This document shows positions 34,677 to 43,570 of a stretch of 64,000 nt of DNA, piece by piece (the first letter of the stretch is position 1; every line of letters starts with the position of its first letter). A program made the translations under genes and the position numbers. This DNA is from CAWVSB01 sp036960375 (lineage in GTDB: Bacteria > Pseudomonadota > Gammaproteobacteria > Pseudomonadales > CAWVSB01): NCBI GenBank assembly GCA_036960375.1, contig JBALVY010000002.1, forward strand, positions 1-64,000, written 5' to 3'. A model generated the notes under the pieces. The model was not told the origin of the DNA and made no database searches. It saw only the letters and a list, made by a program, of their open reading frames with translations.

Positions 34677-36212
34677 ATGAACCTGGAATATTTTCCTTTG
34701 ATTGTCGGTACAGCTATGGCTTTGATGGCGGCAGTCTATAGTTTCAATTTTCGTCGACACCCAGCAGAACAGTATGTGCCAGCGGCGGCCTGGTTGCGGG
34801 CTGGTATCTATTTTTGTTTTTGCTATTTGTGCGCATGGTATAGCGGTGCATTAGAGGCAGCACTGTCTCGTCCTATTGCCACTGAGCAGCAAACTTACGA
34901 TCCTATTTGGCGCGCCTGGGTTGCAGGGCTATTTGTTCTGGTGACTGTGGGATACTGGGTTATCTGGGCAAGGTTTACCATTCGGTTTGAGCGCAAGCTG
35001 GATCTATTGCCGCAGATAATATTTGGTTTGTTTTGGGGTTTGGCCGCCGGCTTTTTGTTTCTATCATTCTGGCATGTCGTGCGATTGCTCGGGCCGGAAT
35101 TACCAGTGTGGGCGGTCTGGCTAATCTCCTATTTCGCCATCAGTATTTGGCAGTGGTTGTGGCAGGATTACGGCTGGGACGTCTATATATCACCTGAGCA
35201 TGACTGCCCCTGGTCCATTATGGTTAAGGTGCCTGCCACTCATATCCCTAATGTCACCTTTTGCCTGATATTTTTTGCGATCTACGGCAATCACTGGATC
35301 TTTGTTGCGCTGCAAACCTGGGCGCTACTCGGTGCATCTATCGCCATGCGCATGCCTGCGCCCTGGAGTAAAGAATCGACCCCTGCGGCCCGTCGAGTGC
35401 CGGGTCTTTTTGGTGCTAGCAGAGCTAGAGCCTCAGGTTATCAAGTAGCCGACCCGACTACTGACCCCTATGTAAAATCCACTGGTTTGCCTGCGGGTAC
35501 GGCTATCTGGGTGCTTGCCGCTCATTTGTTTACCATGCTGTGCCCGGTTATCTTGCTGGCGGTCGTTCAGCAGAACATGGTATATCTCGACTCGGTATTA
35601 TATGAGCCACGCCTTCTTTTTGTGGGCGCCGGTTTGATAATGTTAGCTGGAGCCGTAGAAATAGCACAAAACAGTTTTCAGCATCACTGGTATTCTGAAG
35701 GAGGAACGCCGGGTTTTTTCGACTCTGTATTTGGAACGCTACTATGCCTGGCTATGGCGACAATGATTACTGCTAGCTTTGGGCAATCTGTGTGGTTGGT
35801 GATTTCAGTCTACTGCTTGGCGTTGGCCTATCCTGTACTACACTTAATCGGAAAAGCTCGAGGTATTGCTCGCGGTGCTTTGGGTATTCTTCTTGTGGTG
35901 GCAATGTATTATGCTTTTGGCGATCCGATAGTATTTATGTCTCTCATCGCGGTCTTCTTTACCCTCTATTTTTATCGTTTGCTGAACAAAACCAAGGCCC
36001 AGTCTTTTCATGGGTTTCTTGCCGGTGTGAGTGCCTTTGGAATGTTATGCATCCCCGTTGCCATCTATCATGGGTCCCAGGGAGTCTCTACACCGGCTTG
36101 GCAGGTTTTTGCTGCGGCAGCGGTAGTCCTTATTGCAGCACTTTTACTCTGGCCATGGTTGTCCAAATTGCAGCCGACACCTAATGATCATGGGCTGGTA
36201 TCGGGTAGTTAG
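34677..36212 (+). CDS. Integral membrane protein, two-domain fusion of a split family
   Basis: 511 aa, roughly 12-14 helices. Residues 1-235 correspond to the 29023-29778 protein (AWLRAGIYFC near 38, W-D-V-Y-I-S-P-E-H near 168, FVALQTWAL near 209). After a polar linker (~236-265, Arg/Ala/Pro-rich), residues 268-505 correspond to the 36299-37075 protein (GTAIWVLAAH, YEPRL, EIAQN-x-F, FFTLYF). No family is recognised and no catalytic motif is evident, although conserved His/Asp in the WDVYISPEHD loop could bind metal. It precedes the C-domain paralog by 86 bp. Confidence 0.85.
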   Translation: MNLEYFPLIVGTAMALMAAVYSFNFRRHPAEQYVPAAAWLRAGIYFCFCYLCAWYSGALEAALSRPIATEQQTYDPIWRAWVAGLFVLVTVGYWVIWARFTIRFERKLDLLPQIIFGLFWGLAAGFLFLSFWHVVRLLGPELPVWAVWLISYFAISIWQWLWQDYGWDVYISPEHDCPWSIMVKVPATHIPNVTFCLIFFAIYGNHWIFVALQTWALLGASIAMRMPAPWSKESTPAARRVPGLFGASRARASGYQVADPTTDPYVKSTGLPAGTAIWVLAAHLFTMLCPVILLAVVQQNMVYLDSVLYEPRLLFVGAGLIMLAGAVEIAQNSFQHHWYSEGGTPGFFDSVFGTLLCLAMATMITASFGQSVWLVISVYCLALAYPVLHLIGKARGIARGALGILLVVAMYYAFGDPIVFMSLIAVFFTLYFYRLLNKTKAQSFHGFLAGVSAFGMLCIPVAIYHGSQGVSTPAWQVFAAAAVVLIAALLLWPWLSKLQPTPNDHGLVSGS

Positions 36213-36298
36213 CGGCGAAGCGGTCCGTTATCAGTTTGGTTCGATTATCTTTCCTTATAGGTCGCTGATATGCTCGTTCATCTTGATTAAAAAGTGAA

Positions 36299-37075
36299 AT
36301 GGTAATGTTAGACACTTCATCCATAAAAATTAAACCCTGGCGAGCAATACTGAATGAAATCGACCTGCCGGTGGGAACGGCGATATGGGTGCTGGCAGCG
36401 CATTTTTTTACGCTGATTTCTCCCTCTATTCTTATATGGTTCGTTTGGCGACATGAAGATTTTCTGGCACAAATACTGTACGAGCCACGCTTGTTTTATA
36501 TCGGTGCGGTATTGATGATGGTGGGTAGTGCTTTTGAAATTGCCCAAAATGCCTTTGATCGCTGGTATCTGACAGAAATACCACCAAGCTTTTGTGATTG
36601 TCTATTTGGTTCTTTTATCTGTTTGGCTGTGGCTACCAATATTGTTGCTACAAGCGGCAGCGATGCCTGGGTCTGGTATCTGGCCTATGGTCTCGCTTTA
36701 GTGTTTCCGACTTTTTATCTGCTTGGCTGGCCCATGGATATCGCTCGAGGTTTGCTGGGAATCTGGTTCGCCGTAGCGTTCTATCAGTTGCTGGGCGAGT
36801 CAGTGATTTTTTTACCGTTTGTTTCGGTATTTTTGACGCTCTATTTTTTGGGATTATTGTTGGCTACTCATGCACAATCATTACATGGTTTTACCACGGG
36901 GGTTAACGCATTGGGCATGCTCTGTACCCCGTGGGCCATTAGTAATGCGGCAAATGCCAGTCCGGTCAGTTGGTTCACCACATCTGCCATTGCGTTTGTC
37001 GTTGTTGGTATCGCGTTAGCAGTTAAGCCGCGGCTGAAAAAATTGTCGGCGACTGCGCGAAGAGTAATAGAATAA
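36299..37075 (+). CDS. Integral membrane protein, stand-alone 'C-domain' of a split/fused family
   Basis: 258 aa with about seven or eight hydrophobic segments. Shares 'LP-x-GTAIWVLAAH-x-FT', 'YEPRL', 'EIAQN-x-F', 'LCLAxAT'-like and 'FLTLYF' with residues 268-505 of the preceding protein. Probably made by tandem duplication of that half, or the ancestral single-domain form. Function unknown. It converges on the DUF169 gene with a 5-bp gap. Confidence 0.8.
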   Translation: MVMLDTSSIKIKPWRAILNEIDLPVGTAIWVLAAHFFTLISPSILIWFVWRHEDFLAQILYEPRLFYIGAVLMMVGSAFEIAQNAFDRWYLTEIPPSFCDCLFGSFICLAVATNIVATSGSDAWVWYLAYGLALVFPTFYLLGWPMDIARGLLGIWFAVAFYQLLGESVIFLPFVSVFLTLYFLGLLLATHAQSLHGFTTGVNALGMLCTPWAISNAANASPVSWFTTSAIAFVVVGIALAVKPRLKKLSATARRVIE

Positions 37076-37080
37076 ATCGG

Positions 37081-38064
37081 CTATTTTCTTTTCAGTTTCT
37101 TCATGAATTTCCCCATGCCTGCCGATTCCGCTTGTTCGGATACTACCGCGGCAGTGACACGTTCATACTTGTGTTCGTTGGCATAATCCTCGACATTGCT
37201 ACAGGCAAATTTGCGCACAAATTTGGGTGCCTGGCTGACCATTTCCATGGCGTCTTCATCCCATGGCATGGTGATTTTTAGGCCGTATTTCTCTTTGGCG
37301 ACTTGGCTTGAGTCATCCTGACGTTGCGAGGCCTTTTCGGCTTTGGATTTTTGCCTCTCCCAGTAAATAGAGTCATCAGGTCGAGTGGCTTCGTAAATGC
37401 CTTTTACATCGGGAGTCTGGTCCAGGATATCAATTAAACTGTCTGCCCACTTTATGGGGATGATGACAAACATCTCGCTGTCTTTCAGTTTGTTATTCAT
37501 TCGCCCACCCATGTCGCCGGGTGTTATCACCACGTTGTCGTTAAAGAAGGGGGTAACAAACAGGTCCGAGCAAAAGGAATTACCTGCCGCGGTGTCGGGG
37601 CGGGTGCCGTCTTTGACTGATCTTGCCGCCGCAATTTGCCCGGCCCAGCCGGGGGTGCAGACAACGGCAATCCAGTCGGGCTCAATGCCTTCGGGGATAT
37701 TATCCAGCGGTGCGGCGCCGGCACCTTTGATAGTCCCCTGCGGTAAAATATACTCGCCTGAATTGAACTGATAAGCGGCATCGAGGTTGTAGGCAGGAAT
37801 GTAGTCGGTCAGCAGTCGGCCGGATTGTATTTGCTCGTTCCCTTCATGCACACCGGTAATATACGCACCGTGTACGCAGTCCTGATTTTCTCGGTCAAAA
37901 TAGACCGTTTTCCCGTCATCCATGGCATGGCGCAAGATCTGGCAGGGGTCCACCTTCATGCCTTCGTAAGATGAAGGGATTTCGTCCTTGAAAAGGGTAA
38001 TGGCTACGGGCTTGCCGCGCACCTTTCCCTCCAGTACTTCGCAGACTTTTTGCAGGTTCGCCAT
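37081..38064 (-). CDS. DUF169 protein with C-terminal PCP_red-like domain
   Basis: 327 aa, no signal peptide. The N-terminal ~240 residues follow DUF169: 'GKPVAITLFKDEIPSSYEG', a conserved Cys (DPCQIL), 'QDCVHGAYITGVHEG', and 'CTPGWAGQIAAARSVKDG'. After a charged linker, residues ~267-312 (PWDEDAMEMV...APKFVRKFA...A-x-E...RVTAAVV) match the small C-terminal domain of light-independent protochlorophyllide reductase subunit B (PCP_red), also found in other anaerobic redox proteins. The fusion implies a cofactor- or redox-linked role. Divergent from the GST operon (134-bp gap). Confidence 0.75.
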   Translation of the reverse strand: MANLQKVCEVLEGKVRGKPVAITLFKDEIPSSYEGMKVDPCQILRHAMDDGKTVYFDRENQDCVHGAYITGVHEGNEQIQSGRLLTDYIPAYNLDAAYQFNSGEYILPQGTIKGAGAAPLDNIPEGIEPDWIAVVCTPGWAGQIAAARSVKDGTRPDTAAGNSFCSDLFVTPFFNDNVVITPGDMGGRMNNKLKDSEMFVIIPIKWADSLIDILDQTPDVKGIYEATRPDDSIYWERQKSKAEKASQRQDDSSQVAKEKYGLKITMPWDEDAMEMVSQAPKFVRKFACSNVEDYANEHKYERVTAAVVSEQAESAGMGKFMKKLKRK

Positions 38065-38198
38065 GACTTTTGATCTCGCCTTTTTTGGGAGTAAATGTTA
38101 TAAAGATAATCTATTAGGTCTTATGTTCCCATTGTAGCGGGAAATTGTCTACATAATACGCAGTAGGACCCAATAAAGGATCACTCAGGAAAATAAAT

Positions 38199-38843
38199 AT
38201 GAAGCTCTATAGTATGCCCCATTCGCCTTACGCGTCTCGCGTGCGGATCCAGATCTACCATAAAAACCTGGATATTGAGATTCTTGACCCGCCAGGTCTG
38301 CGAGAAGGCACTTTCAGCGACATTGTACCGACAGCGCAGGTTCCAGCCCTGGATACGGGTGCTACGGTACTAGCTGAGTCCAATGTGATAATGGATTACC
38401 TGGAAGATATTCACCCATCAAAGCCTATGCGTCCGGTCGACCCTGAGGCCAGAGCTATTACTTCTTTGCTGATGCGCGTCGCCGATGTGCGAATTGCACC
38501 TGCGCTGTTCCCACTGTTCAAAGAAGTGATGGTTAAATCGGGTGATCAACAGGCCATAACAGACAATATCGTGGCATTGAAAGCCCAGCTCAAACTGCTC
38601 GATGAGCTGTTTCAGTTCTATGGCTACAAGGCTCGGGATCTTAGCCTTGCCGACGCGGCCTTGGTGCCAACTATCTATTTTTGTCTTCAGGTGCCTGGCT
38701 GGTTTGGTGAAAAGGATATGCTGGCAGGTCTTGATACTTTATCTGCCTGGTGGCAGTGGGCGCAGCAGCAAGACGCGGTTGCCAAAGTTTTGCTAGAAAT
38801 TGATGAAGGCCTGCAAGTGATGCTGGCCCGACTAAACGCTTAA
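38199..38843 (+). CDS. Glutathione S-transferase
   Basis: 214 aa. Thioredoxin-fold N-domain with 'YSMPHSPYASRVRI' (Ser/Tyr near the N-terminus as possible catalytic residue), cis-Pro 'AQVPAL' and 'LAESNVIMDYLE' glutathione-binding motif, then an all-helical C-domain with 'LSLADAALVPTI'. It conjugates or isomerises electrophilic substrates with glutathione. First gene of a six-gene plus-strand operon; a maleylacetoacetate- or fumarylpyruvate-type isomerase is one possibility, given the maleate-isomerase-like gene nearby. Confidence 0.9.
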   Translation: MKLYSMPHSPYASRVRIQIYHKNLDIEILDPPGLREGTFSDIVPTAQVPALDTGATVLAESNVIMDYLEDIHPSKPMRPVDPEARAITSLLMRVADVRIAPALFPLFKEVMVKSGDQQAITDNIVALKAQLKLLDELFQFYGYKARDLSLADAALVPTIYFCLQVPGWFGEKDMLAGLDTLSAWWQWAQQQDAVAKVLLEIDEGLQVMLARLNA

Positions 38844-38860
38844 ATTAGGATCTAATTATT

Positions 38861-39577
38861 ATGCATACGACTATTCGTGGAAAAATCTTATATACCAGTA
38901 ATAAGCCTGAGCGCATGGGCGAGGAGCGAGGGCGGGAATATTTCACCCTAACTCACCAGGCCGATGATGTGCTGGTCATGCACGCCCATTGCGAAATTGA
39001 CGATGCGCCCAACGTGATACGTGACGTGGTGCAGTCGCTGGATCCAAAAACTTCAAAGCCTTTTGATTGCAGCTCGCGTCTGTCGGTCGGGGATGTATTT
39101 GAAGGTACCGGCTGGATGCGTCTGACTGATACCTATGCAGAGCTAGAGAGTTACAACCGTCGTGACGGTCGTATTAGCCAGCGTATGGAGCTGGAAAAGC
39201 CCTGCACCTGGTTGCAGTCACATCCTATTGTGGGTGACGCCCTGTTGATGAAACTGTATGACCTGAGCCAAGGGCCTGGCAAACAGCGTTTTACCGATAT
39301 GTTGCTGACTTCACCTGACCACCGCGGCGCAACTGGGCCACAACTATTTCCTTCTAAATTCAGCCTTCAGTACGTGGGCGAAGAAGAAATCACGGTTGTC
39401 GCAGGCACTTTCAATGCACGCCATTTTCAAGTGGTTGATACCGCAGAAGGTCTACCTGAAGAACACCCTCCCTACGATGTATGGTGTACTGCAGATGACG
39501 ACTATATTTTGTTGCTAGCCAAGGTGGCCGGCTATATGAAAACTCACTATGAGTTGGTTGAATTGGTGCGAGATTAA
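38861..39577 (+). CDS. Uncharacterised cytoplasmic protein
   Basis: 238 aa; I do not recognise the family. The sequence has 'REYFTLTHQADDVLVMHAHCEIDDAPNVIRDV' split across predicted strands, 'DVWCTADDDYILLLA' near the end, and no signal peptide or membrane helix. The alternating hydrophobic strands suggest a beta-rich, possibly calycin-like fold. It starts 17 bp after the GST gene, and its stop directly abuts the GTG of the SDR, so it is firmly in the operon. Confidence 0.75.
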   Translation: MHTTIRGKILYTSNKPERMGEERGREYFTLTHQADDVLVMHAHCEIDDAPNVIRDVVQSLDPKTSKPFDCSSRLSVGDVFEGTGWMRLTDTYAELESYNRRDGRISQRMELEKPCTWLQSHPIVGDALLMKLYDLSQGPGKQRFTDMLLTSPDHRGATGPQLFPSKFSLQYVGEEEITVVAGTFNARHFQVVDTAEGLPEEHPPYDVWCTADDDYILLLAKVAGYMKTHYELVELVRD

Positions 39578-40381
39578 GTGCCAAAAACAGCGCTAATAAC
39601 GGGCAGTGCCAGTGGCATCGGCCTTGGCTTGGCTGGCGAGTTTTATAAGCGTGGTTATCAGGTGCTTATCACTGATATCAATGGCGAGGCAGCGATCGAA
39701 GCCGCGACAAAACTAGGCAGTTCAGATCCTTCTCGAGTATTGGCTGTCAGCTGCGATGTGACAGACCATATTGCTCTGGATGCATTGTGGCGGGTGGCCG
39801 TTGAGCGCTTTGGGCAGGTAGACATCTGGATAAATAACGCCGGTCGCAGCGGAACCCAGGCTCCCATTGCGGGTTCTGATCCGCAGGCCTTATGCGCGAC
39901 CATTAGTGCCAACGTTAATGGTGTTGTACTGGGTACCCGTTGCGCAGTCATCGGTATGCGGGCTCAAGGTCATGGTGCTATCTACAATATGGCTGGCTTT
40001 GGTGTGGATGGGTTTATACGTCCAAATATGACCATTTACGGTACCAGTAAGCGGGCGGTAGGCTACTTTAGCAAGTGCGTCGCAAAAGAAGTTGAGGGTA
40101 GCGGTGTGACGCTGGGCTGGATTAACCCGGGCATGGTTATCACTCCGATGGTAATTGAAGGCGCCCATAATATGAGCGAAGAAGATTGGGCCGCTGGCCG
40201 TAAGGTGTGGAATCTGTTTGGTCAAACCGCCGAAGATACGGCAGTCGCCTTGGTTGACCGCATAGAGGCAGATAACAAGAACGGCACATTTATCAAATTG
40301 TTAAGTTCAGGCCGCATGCTGAGAGGCTTTCTGTTTGGCTTTATAAAAAAACGCGATGTGATGAGCCAATACGGCGTATAA
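39578..40381 (+). CDS. SDR family oxidoreductase
   Basis: 267 aa: TGSASGIG near residue 7, NNAG, and YGTSK with Tyr/Lys near 157-161; the usual catalytic Ser position is within 'IYNMAGFGVDG', where a Ser is not obvious (Ala-Gly-Phe-Gly), which is unusual. The C-terminal 'FLFGFIKKRDV' may be a membrane-associated tail. The start is GTG directly after the preceding TAA. Activity on a hydroxy or keto substrate is likely, though the missing Ser lowers confidence in ordinary SDR catalysis. Confidence 0.82.
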   Translation: MPKTALITGSASGIGLGLAGEFYKRGYQVLITDINGEAAIEAATKLGSSDPSRVLAVSCDVTDHIALDALWRVAVERFGQVDIWINNAGRSGTQAPIAGSDPQALCATISANVNGVVLGTRCAVIGMRAQGHGAIYNMAGFGVDGFIRPNMTIYGTSKRAVGYFSKCVAKEVEGSGVTLGWINPGMVITPMVIEGAHNMSEEDWAAGRKVWNLFGQTAEDTAVALVDRIEADNKNGTFIKLLSSGRMLRGFLFGFIKKRDVMSQYGV

Positions 40382-40427
40382 ACCGTATAGTCATACGGTT
40401 TAGATGAAAACAATAAGAGGCATGTGC

Positions 40428-41369
40428 ATGGTCTGGATTACCCGCCCGCTGATATTTATTCTGACTATTGTTTCAGTGTATTTTCTGTGGGCGCTATATG
40501 CCTACAGAGATATACCCGTTGCCCAGCTGGAATCGCGATACGGTGGCACTGAATTACAGGTCATTGACGTAGATGGCGTACCCGTTCGCTACAAGATGCA
40601 GGGTAGTGGCCCAGCGGTTGTGCTTATTCATTCTCATTACTTTGATATGGGTATGTGGGACGCCTGGGTAGACGAGTTGGCGCAACATTATACCGTGCTG
40701 CGCTATGACATGAGCAGCCATGGCCTGACTGGACCAGACCCTTCAAATGATTATTCGATGGAGCGTAATATTGCTCTGTTAACCGGGCTGATGAATTCAC
40801 AAGGCATCAACGCGGCACATATAGTGGGTTCTTCTTTAGGCGGTAATATCGCCTTTCATACGGCGGCTTTTCATCCTGAACGTGTTCGTTCACTGGTTTT
40901 GGTGAACTCGGGTGGTCTGCGCCGAAAAAATTCTCGTGGTGGGGGTGAAATACCGGACTGGATCGACACGGTTGCATACTTTGTTCCCACCGTGGCGTTT
41001 AGGGCTTTTCTGGAATGGATGATGTATGACGACACCCGAGTGAGCGCTGAGCTTGCCGAACGTTTTCACGAGATGTTTCGCAGGCAGGGTAATCGCACAG
41101 CAGAATTTGAGCGTATGCGTCAATTCGATGTTGGCGATCCCGATCAGGTATTGGCATTGGTGAAAGCACCGGTATTTATTCAGTGGGGCGAAGAGAACCC
41201 CCAGTTACCCAAAGAGCTGGCAGGTAAGATGGCCGACTCTTTGACGCAGGCCAAATCAGTAGAAACTAAAATTTATACAGCAGTCGGTCACGTGCTACCT
41301 GTGGAGAGGCCGGCCGAAAGTGTGCGTGATGTGATGAGTTTTTTCCGCTCAGTAGATGGTGGCAAATGA
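40428..41369 (+). CDS. Membrane-anchored alpha/beta hydrolase
   Basis: 313 aa from ATG 40428, which has AGAGG 8 nt upstream; an ATG at 40404 in frame would add eight residues. N-terminal membrane helix (LIFILTIVSVYFLWALYAY), then the hydrolase fold: oxyanion 'LIHSHYFDMGMW', nucleophile in GSSLGG, acid near 'FIQWGEENPQL', and His in 'AVGHVLPVE'. Ester, C-C or epoxide substrates are all possible. It is coupled to the next hydrolase by ATGA overlap. Confidence 0.87.
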   Translation: MVWITRPLIFILTIVSVYFLWALYAYRDIPVAQLESRYGGTELQVIDVDGVPVRYKMQGSGPAVVLIHSHYFDMGMWDAWVDELAQHYTVLRYDMSSHGLTGPDPSNDYSMERNIALLTGLMNSQGINAAHIVGSSLGGNIAFHTAAFHPERVRSLVLVNSGGLRRKNSRGGGEIPDWIDTVAYFVPTVAFRAFLEWMMYDDTRVSAELAERFHEMFRRQGNRTAEFERMRQFDVGDPDQVLALVKAPVFIQWGEENPQLPKELAGKMADSLTQAKSVETKIYTAVGHVLPVERPAESVRDVMSFFRSVDGGK

Positions 41370-42379
41370 GGTCTTTTCTAAAGCTGACTGGCTTCCTGCT
41401 GCTTCTCGCTATATCGGCCTGCTCGACGGATCCCGCAGAAAAGCCCGAGGTTAAACCGCTCGCTGCAACAAATGCCGAACTCACCGCGCTATATGGTTTC
41501 AAGAAGGGCGACTATCGTTCACAGGTTTTTGAATCACAAATTGCGGCTACCCACAGAGAGCTACCTCTGCGAATTTACTCACCAAGCTCGGAGGGGCACT
41601 TTCCCGTTCTACTCTTTTCACACGGCAACTGGTCGGATAATACAAAATACGATGCCTTGCTTGAGCATTGGGTCAGTCACGGTTATATCGTGATTGCGCC
41701 TTACCACCTGGACGGTGGCGGTATGGCAAGGGGGATTTTTAATAGCCTGCGTTATGGCCAAATTGGGATGATCGAGGAACGCATTAAAGATATGAGCGCG
41801 GTACTCGATCAGCTAGAACTTATCGCAGTGGATGCCGGTTTGAGCGGCAAAATGGATACTGCTAACCTGGCGGCAACCGGTCATTCGTTCGGCGCTTTTA
41901 CTGCGCAGCAGCTTATTGGAGCTCGCGCCTATGATACCGATACTCAGACCTATCGCTCGTATCGCGATGATCGGGTCAAGCTTGCCCTGGCCTTGTCGCC
42001 ACCAGGCCCCATGTTTGAAGTAATTAACGAGAACAGTTGGAACGAAGTTAATTTACCGCAATTGGTGACCACAGGAACCTGGGACTCCAACCCCAGCTTC
42101 TGGCCAGATTGGCAGGCACACTTAATGTCTTTTGATAAAGCGATGGCGGGTCAAAATTTTTCTTTGGTAGTGCAGGGAGCTGATCATTATCTGGGTAACT
42201 TAATTTGTCGGCCAGAACGGGAAGAAGCACCGCAACAGGATGCGTTGAATATGGTGAATTCTGCCGCAGTGACTTTTTTGGATGCCAATTTAAAAAACAA
42301 TTTGCTTGCGCAGAAGCAGATTAAAAATTCGGATATCAGCCGAATCAGCGTTCAATTTGCCGTGCTAAAGCGGCGCTAG
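41366..42379 (+). CDS. Lipoprotein alpha/beta hydrolase (chlorophyllase/PAF-acetylhydrolase-like)
   Basis: 337 aa. Lipobox LLAISAC places the lipid-modified Cys near residue 19. Fold markers: 'PVLLFSHGNWSDN' oxyanion loop, nucleophile Ser in GHSFGA, and His in 'GADHYLGN'. The type resembles chlorophyllase and platelet-activating-factor acetylhydrolase families, which cleave ester bonds. Being a lipoprotein it acts at a membrane surface. The start overlaps the preceding hydrolase stop. Confidence 0.87.
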   Translation: MRSFLKLTGFLLLLAISACSTDPAEKPEVKPLAATNAELTALYGFKKGDYRSQVFESQIAATHRELPLRIYSPSSEGHFPVLLFSHGNWSDNTKYDALLEHWVSHGYIVIAPYHLDGGGMARGIFNSLRYGQIGMIEERIKDMSAVLDQLELIAVDAGLSGKMDTANLAATGHSFGAFTAQQLIGARAYDTDTQTYRSYRDDRVKLALALSPPGPMFEVINENSWNEVNLPQLVTTGTWDSNPSFWPDWQAHLMSFDKAMAGQNFSLVVQGADHYLGNLICRPEREEAPQQDALNMVNSAAVTFLDANLKNNLLAQKQIKNSDISRISVQFAVLKRR

Positions 42380-42386
42380 GAATTTC

Positions 42387-43562
42387 ATGCCAATACTGTT
42401 TTTGACCGTGCTTATCGATCTGATCGGTTTCGGAATCGTTATTCCTATTATGCCTTTTCTTATCCCTGATCTTGGCGGTAGTAAGATCGACGTGGCCCTG
42501 GTCATCGTTGTCTTCTCTGTTTGTGCGGGTTTAGTTGGTCCGCTTTGGGGGCAGTTGAGTGATCGTATAGGCCGCAAGCCGGTTATCCTGATTTGCCTGT
42601 CTGGTGTTTGTTTGTCTTATATTTTAATGGCCTTCGCCGAGACATTGCTGATGGTCTACGTGGCGCGTATTTTTGCCGGCTTTATGTCAGGTAACTTCGG
42701 CGTGGCCAGTGCCTACATAGCCGATATCACCCCACCGCAACAACGTGCACGACGCATGGGAGTTATAGGTGCTGCTTTTGGTTTAGGTATGGTCATTGGG
42801 CCATTTATGGGCGGCGTTCTGGCGGGCAATGACGGCAATTTTGAAATTCCTTTTTTGACTGCGGCAGCGATGTCGGCGTTGGCTATTATTGCTGGGTTCT
42901 TATTTCTCAAAGAAAGTTTACCCCCACAAAAGCGCGCCGAGCATGCAATACATCATGATGCACAGCCCAAACAATCAGTATTTGGTATGCTGCGCTCCTC
43001 GGGTAATACGTTGTTAGTAAGTCAGTATTGTCTTCACAGTACAGGGATAACAGTAGTTTCTTATCTGTTTCCACTCTGGGTAGCTGATTTGCTAGGCTGG
43101 GGACCAAAAGATGTGGGTTATGTATTTGGCATTCAGGGGCTAGCCATGGCCGTACTACAGGGTAAATTGCTCGGCCCGCTGGCTGAAAAACTTGGAGAAT
43201 TTCGCATCCTTTTTGTGGGGGTATCATTAATGGCCGTGGGGTTTGTGCTGGCAATTATGGCTGGTAGCCAGTTCTGGATGTTGGCATCTTTTTATACCGT
43301 GGTAACCGGTGCAACGATGTGTGCACCTATCCTGAATTCGATTACCAGTAAACGTACCGACCCGCATATGATCGGCCGAATGATGGGTACAAGTAGTGCA
43401 TTCGGCGCTATGGGCCGAGTAGTCGGTCCACTGATTGCCGGCCTGCTTTTAGCCGTGTTTGGTTATGGCGCAGCGTGGGCATTTGGCTTGTTTGTTGCTG
43501 TGTTATTTTTGAGTTGGGTGGTGATGCAATGGCGCTCGCACGGCGCCTTTGAACCTGATTAG
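42387..43562 (+). CDS. MFS transporter (TCR/Tet-like)
   Basis: 391 aa with 12 predicted helices and the motif A region 'GPLWGQLSDRIGRKPVIL' after TM2; 'TPPQQRARRMGVIGAAFGLG' is typical of the tetracycline-resistance-type antiporter branch. Proton-driven export of a drug or metabolite is the family norm; import of a catabolic substrate is also possible here. Last gene of the GST operon; the lyase gene converges 8 bp further on. Confidence 0.88.
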   Translation: MPILFLTVLIDLIGFGIVIPIMPFLIPDLGGSKIDVALVIVVFSVCAGLVGPLWGQLSDRIGRKPVILICLSGVCLSYILMAFAETLLMVYVARIFAGFMSGNFGVASAYIADITPPQQRARRMGVIGAAFGLGMVIGPFMGGVLAGNDGNFEIPFLTAAAMSALAIIAGFLFLKESLPPQKRAEHAIHHDAQPKQSVFGMLRSSGNTLLVSQYCLHSTGITVVSYLFPLWVADLLGWGPKDVGYVFGIQGLAMAVLQGKLLGPLAEKLGEFRILFVGVSLMAVGFVLAIMAGSQFWMLASFYTVVTGATMCAPILNSITSKRTDPHMIGRMMGTSSAFGAMGRVVGPLIAGLLLAVFGYGAAWAFGLFVAVLFLSWVVMQWRSHGAFEPD

Positions 43563-43570
43563 GTCGCAGC

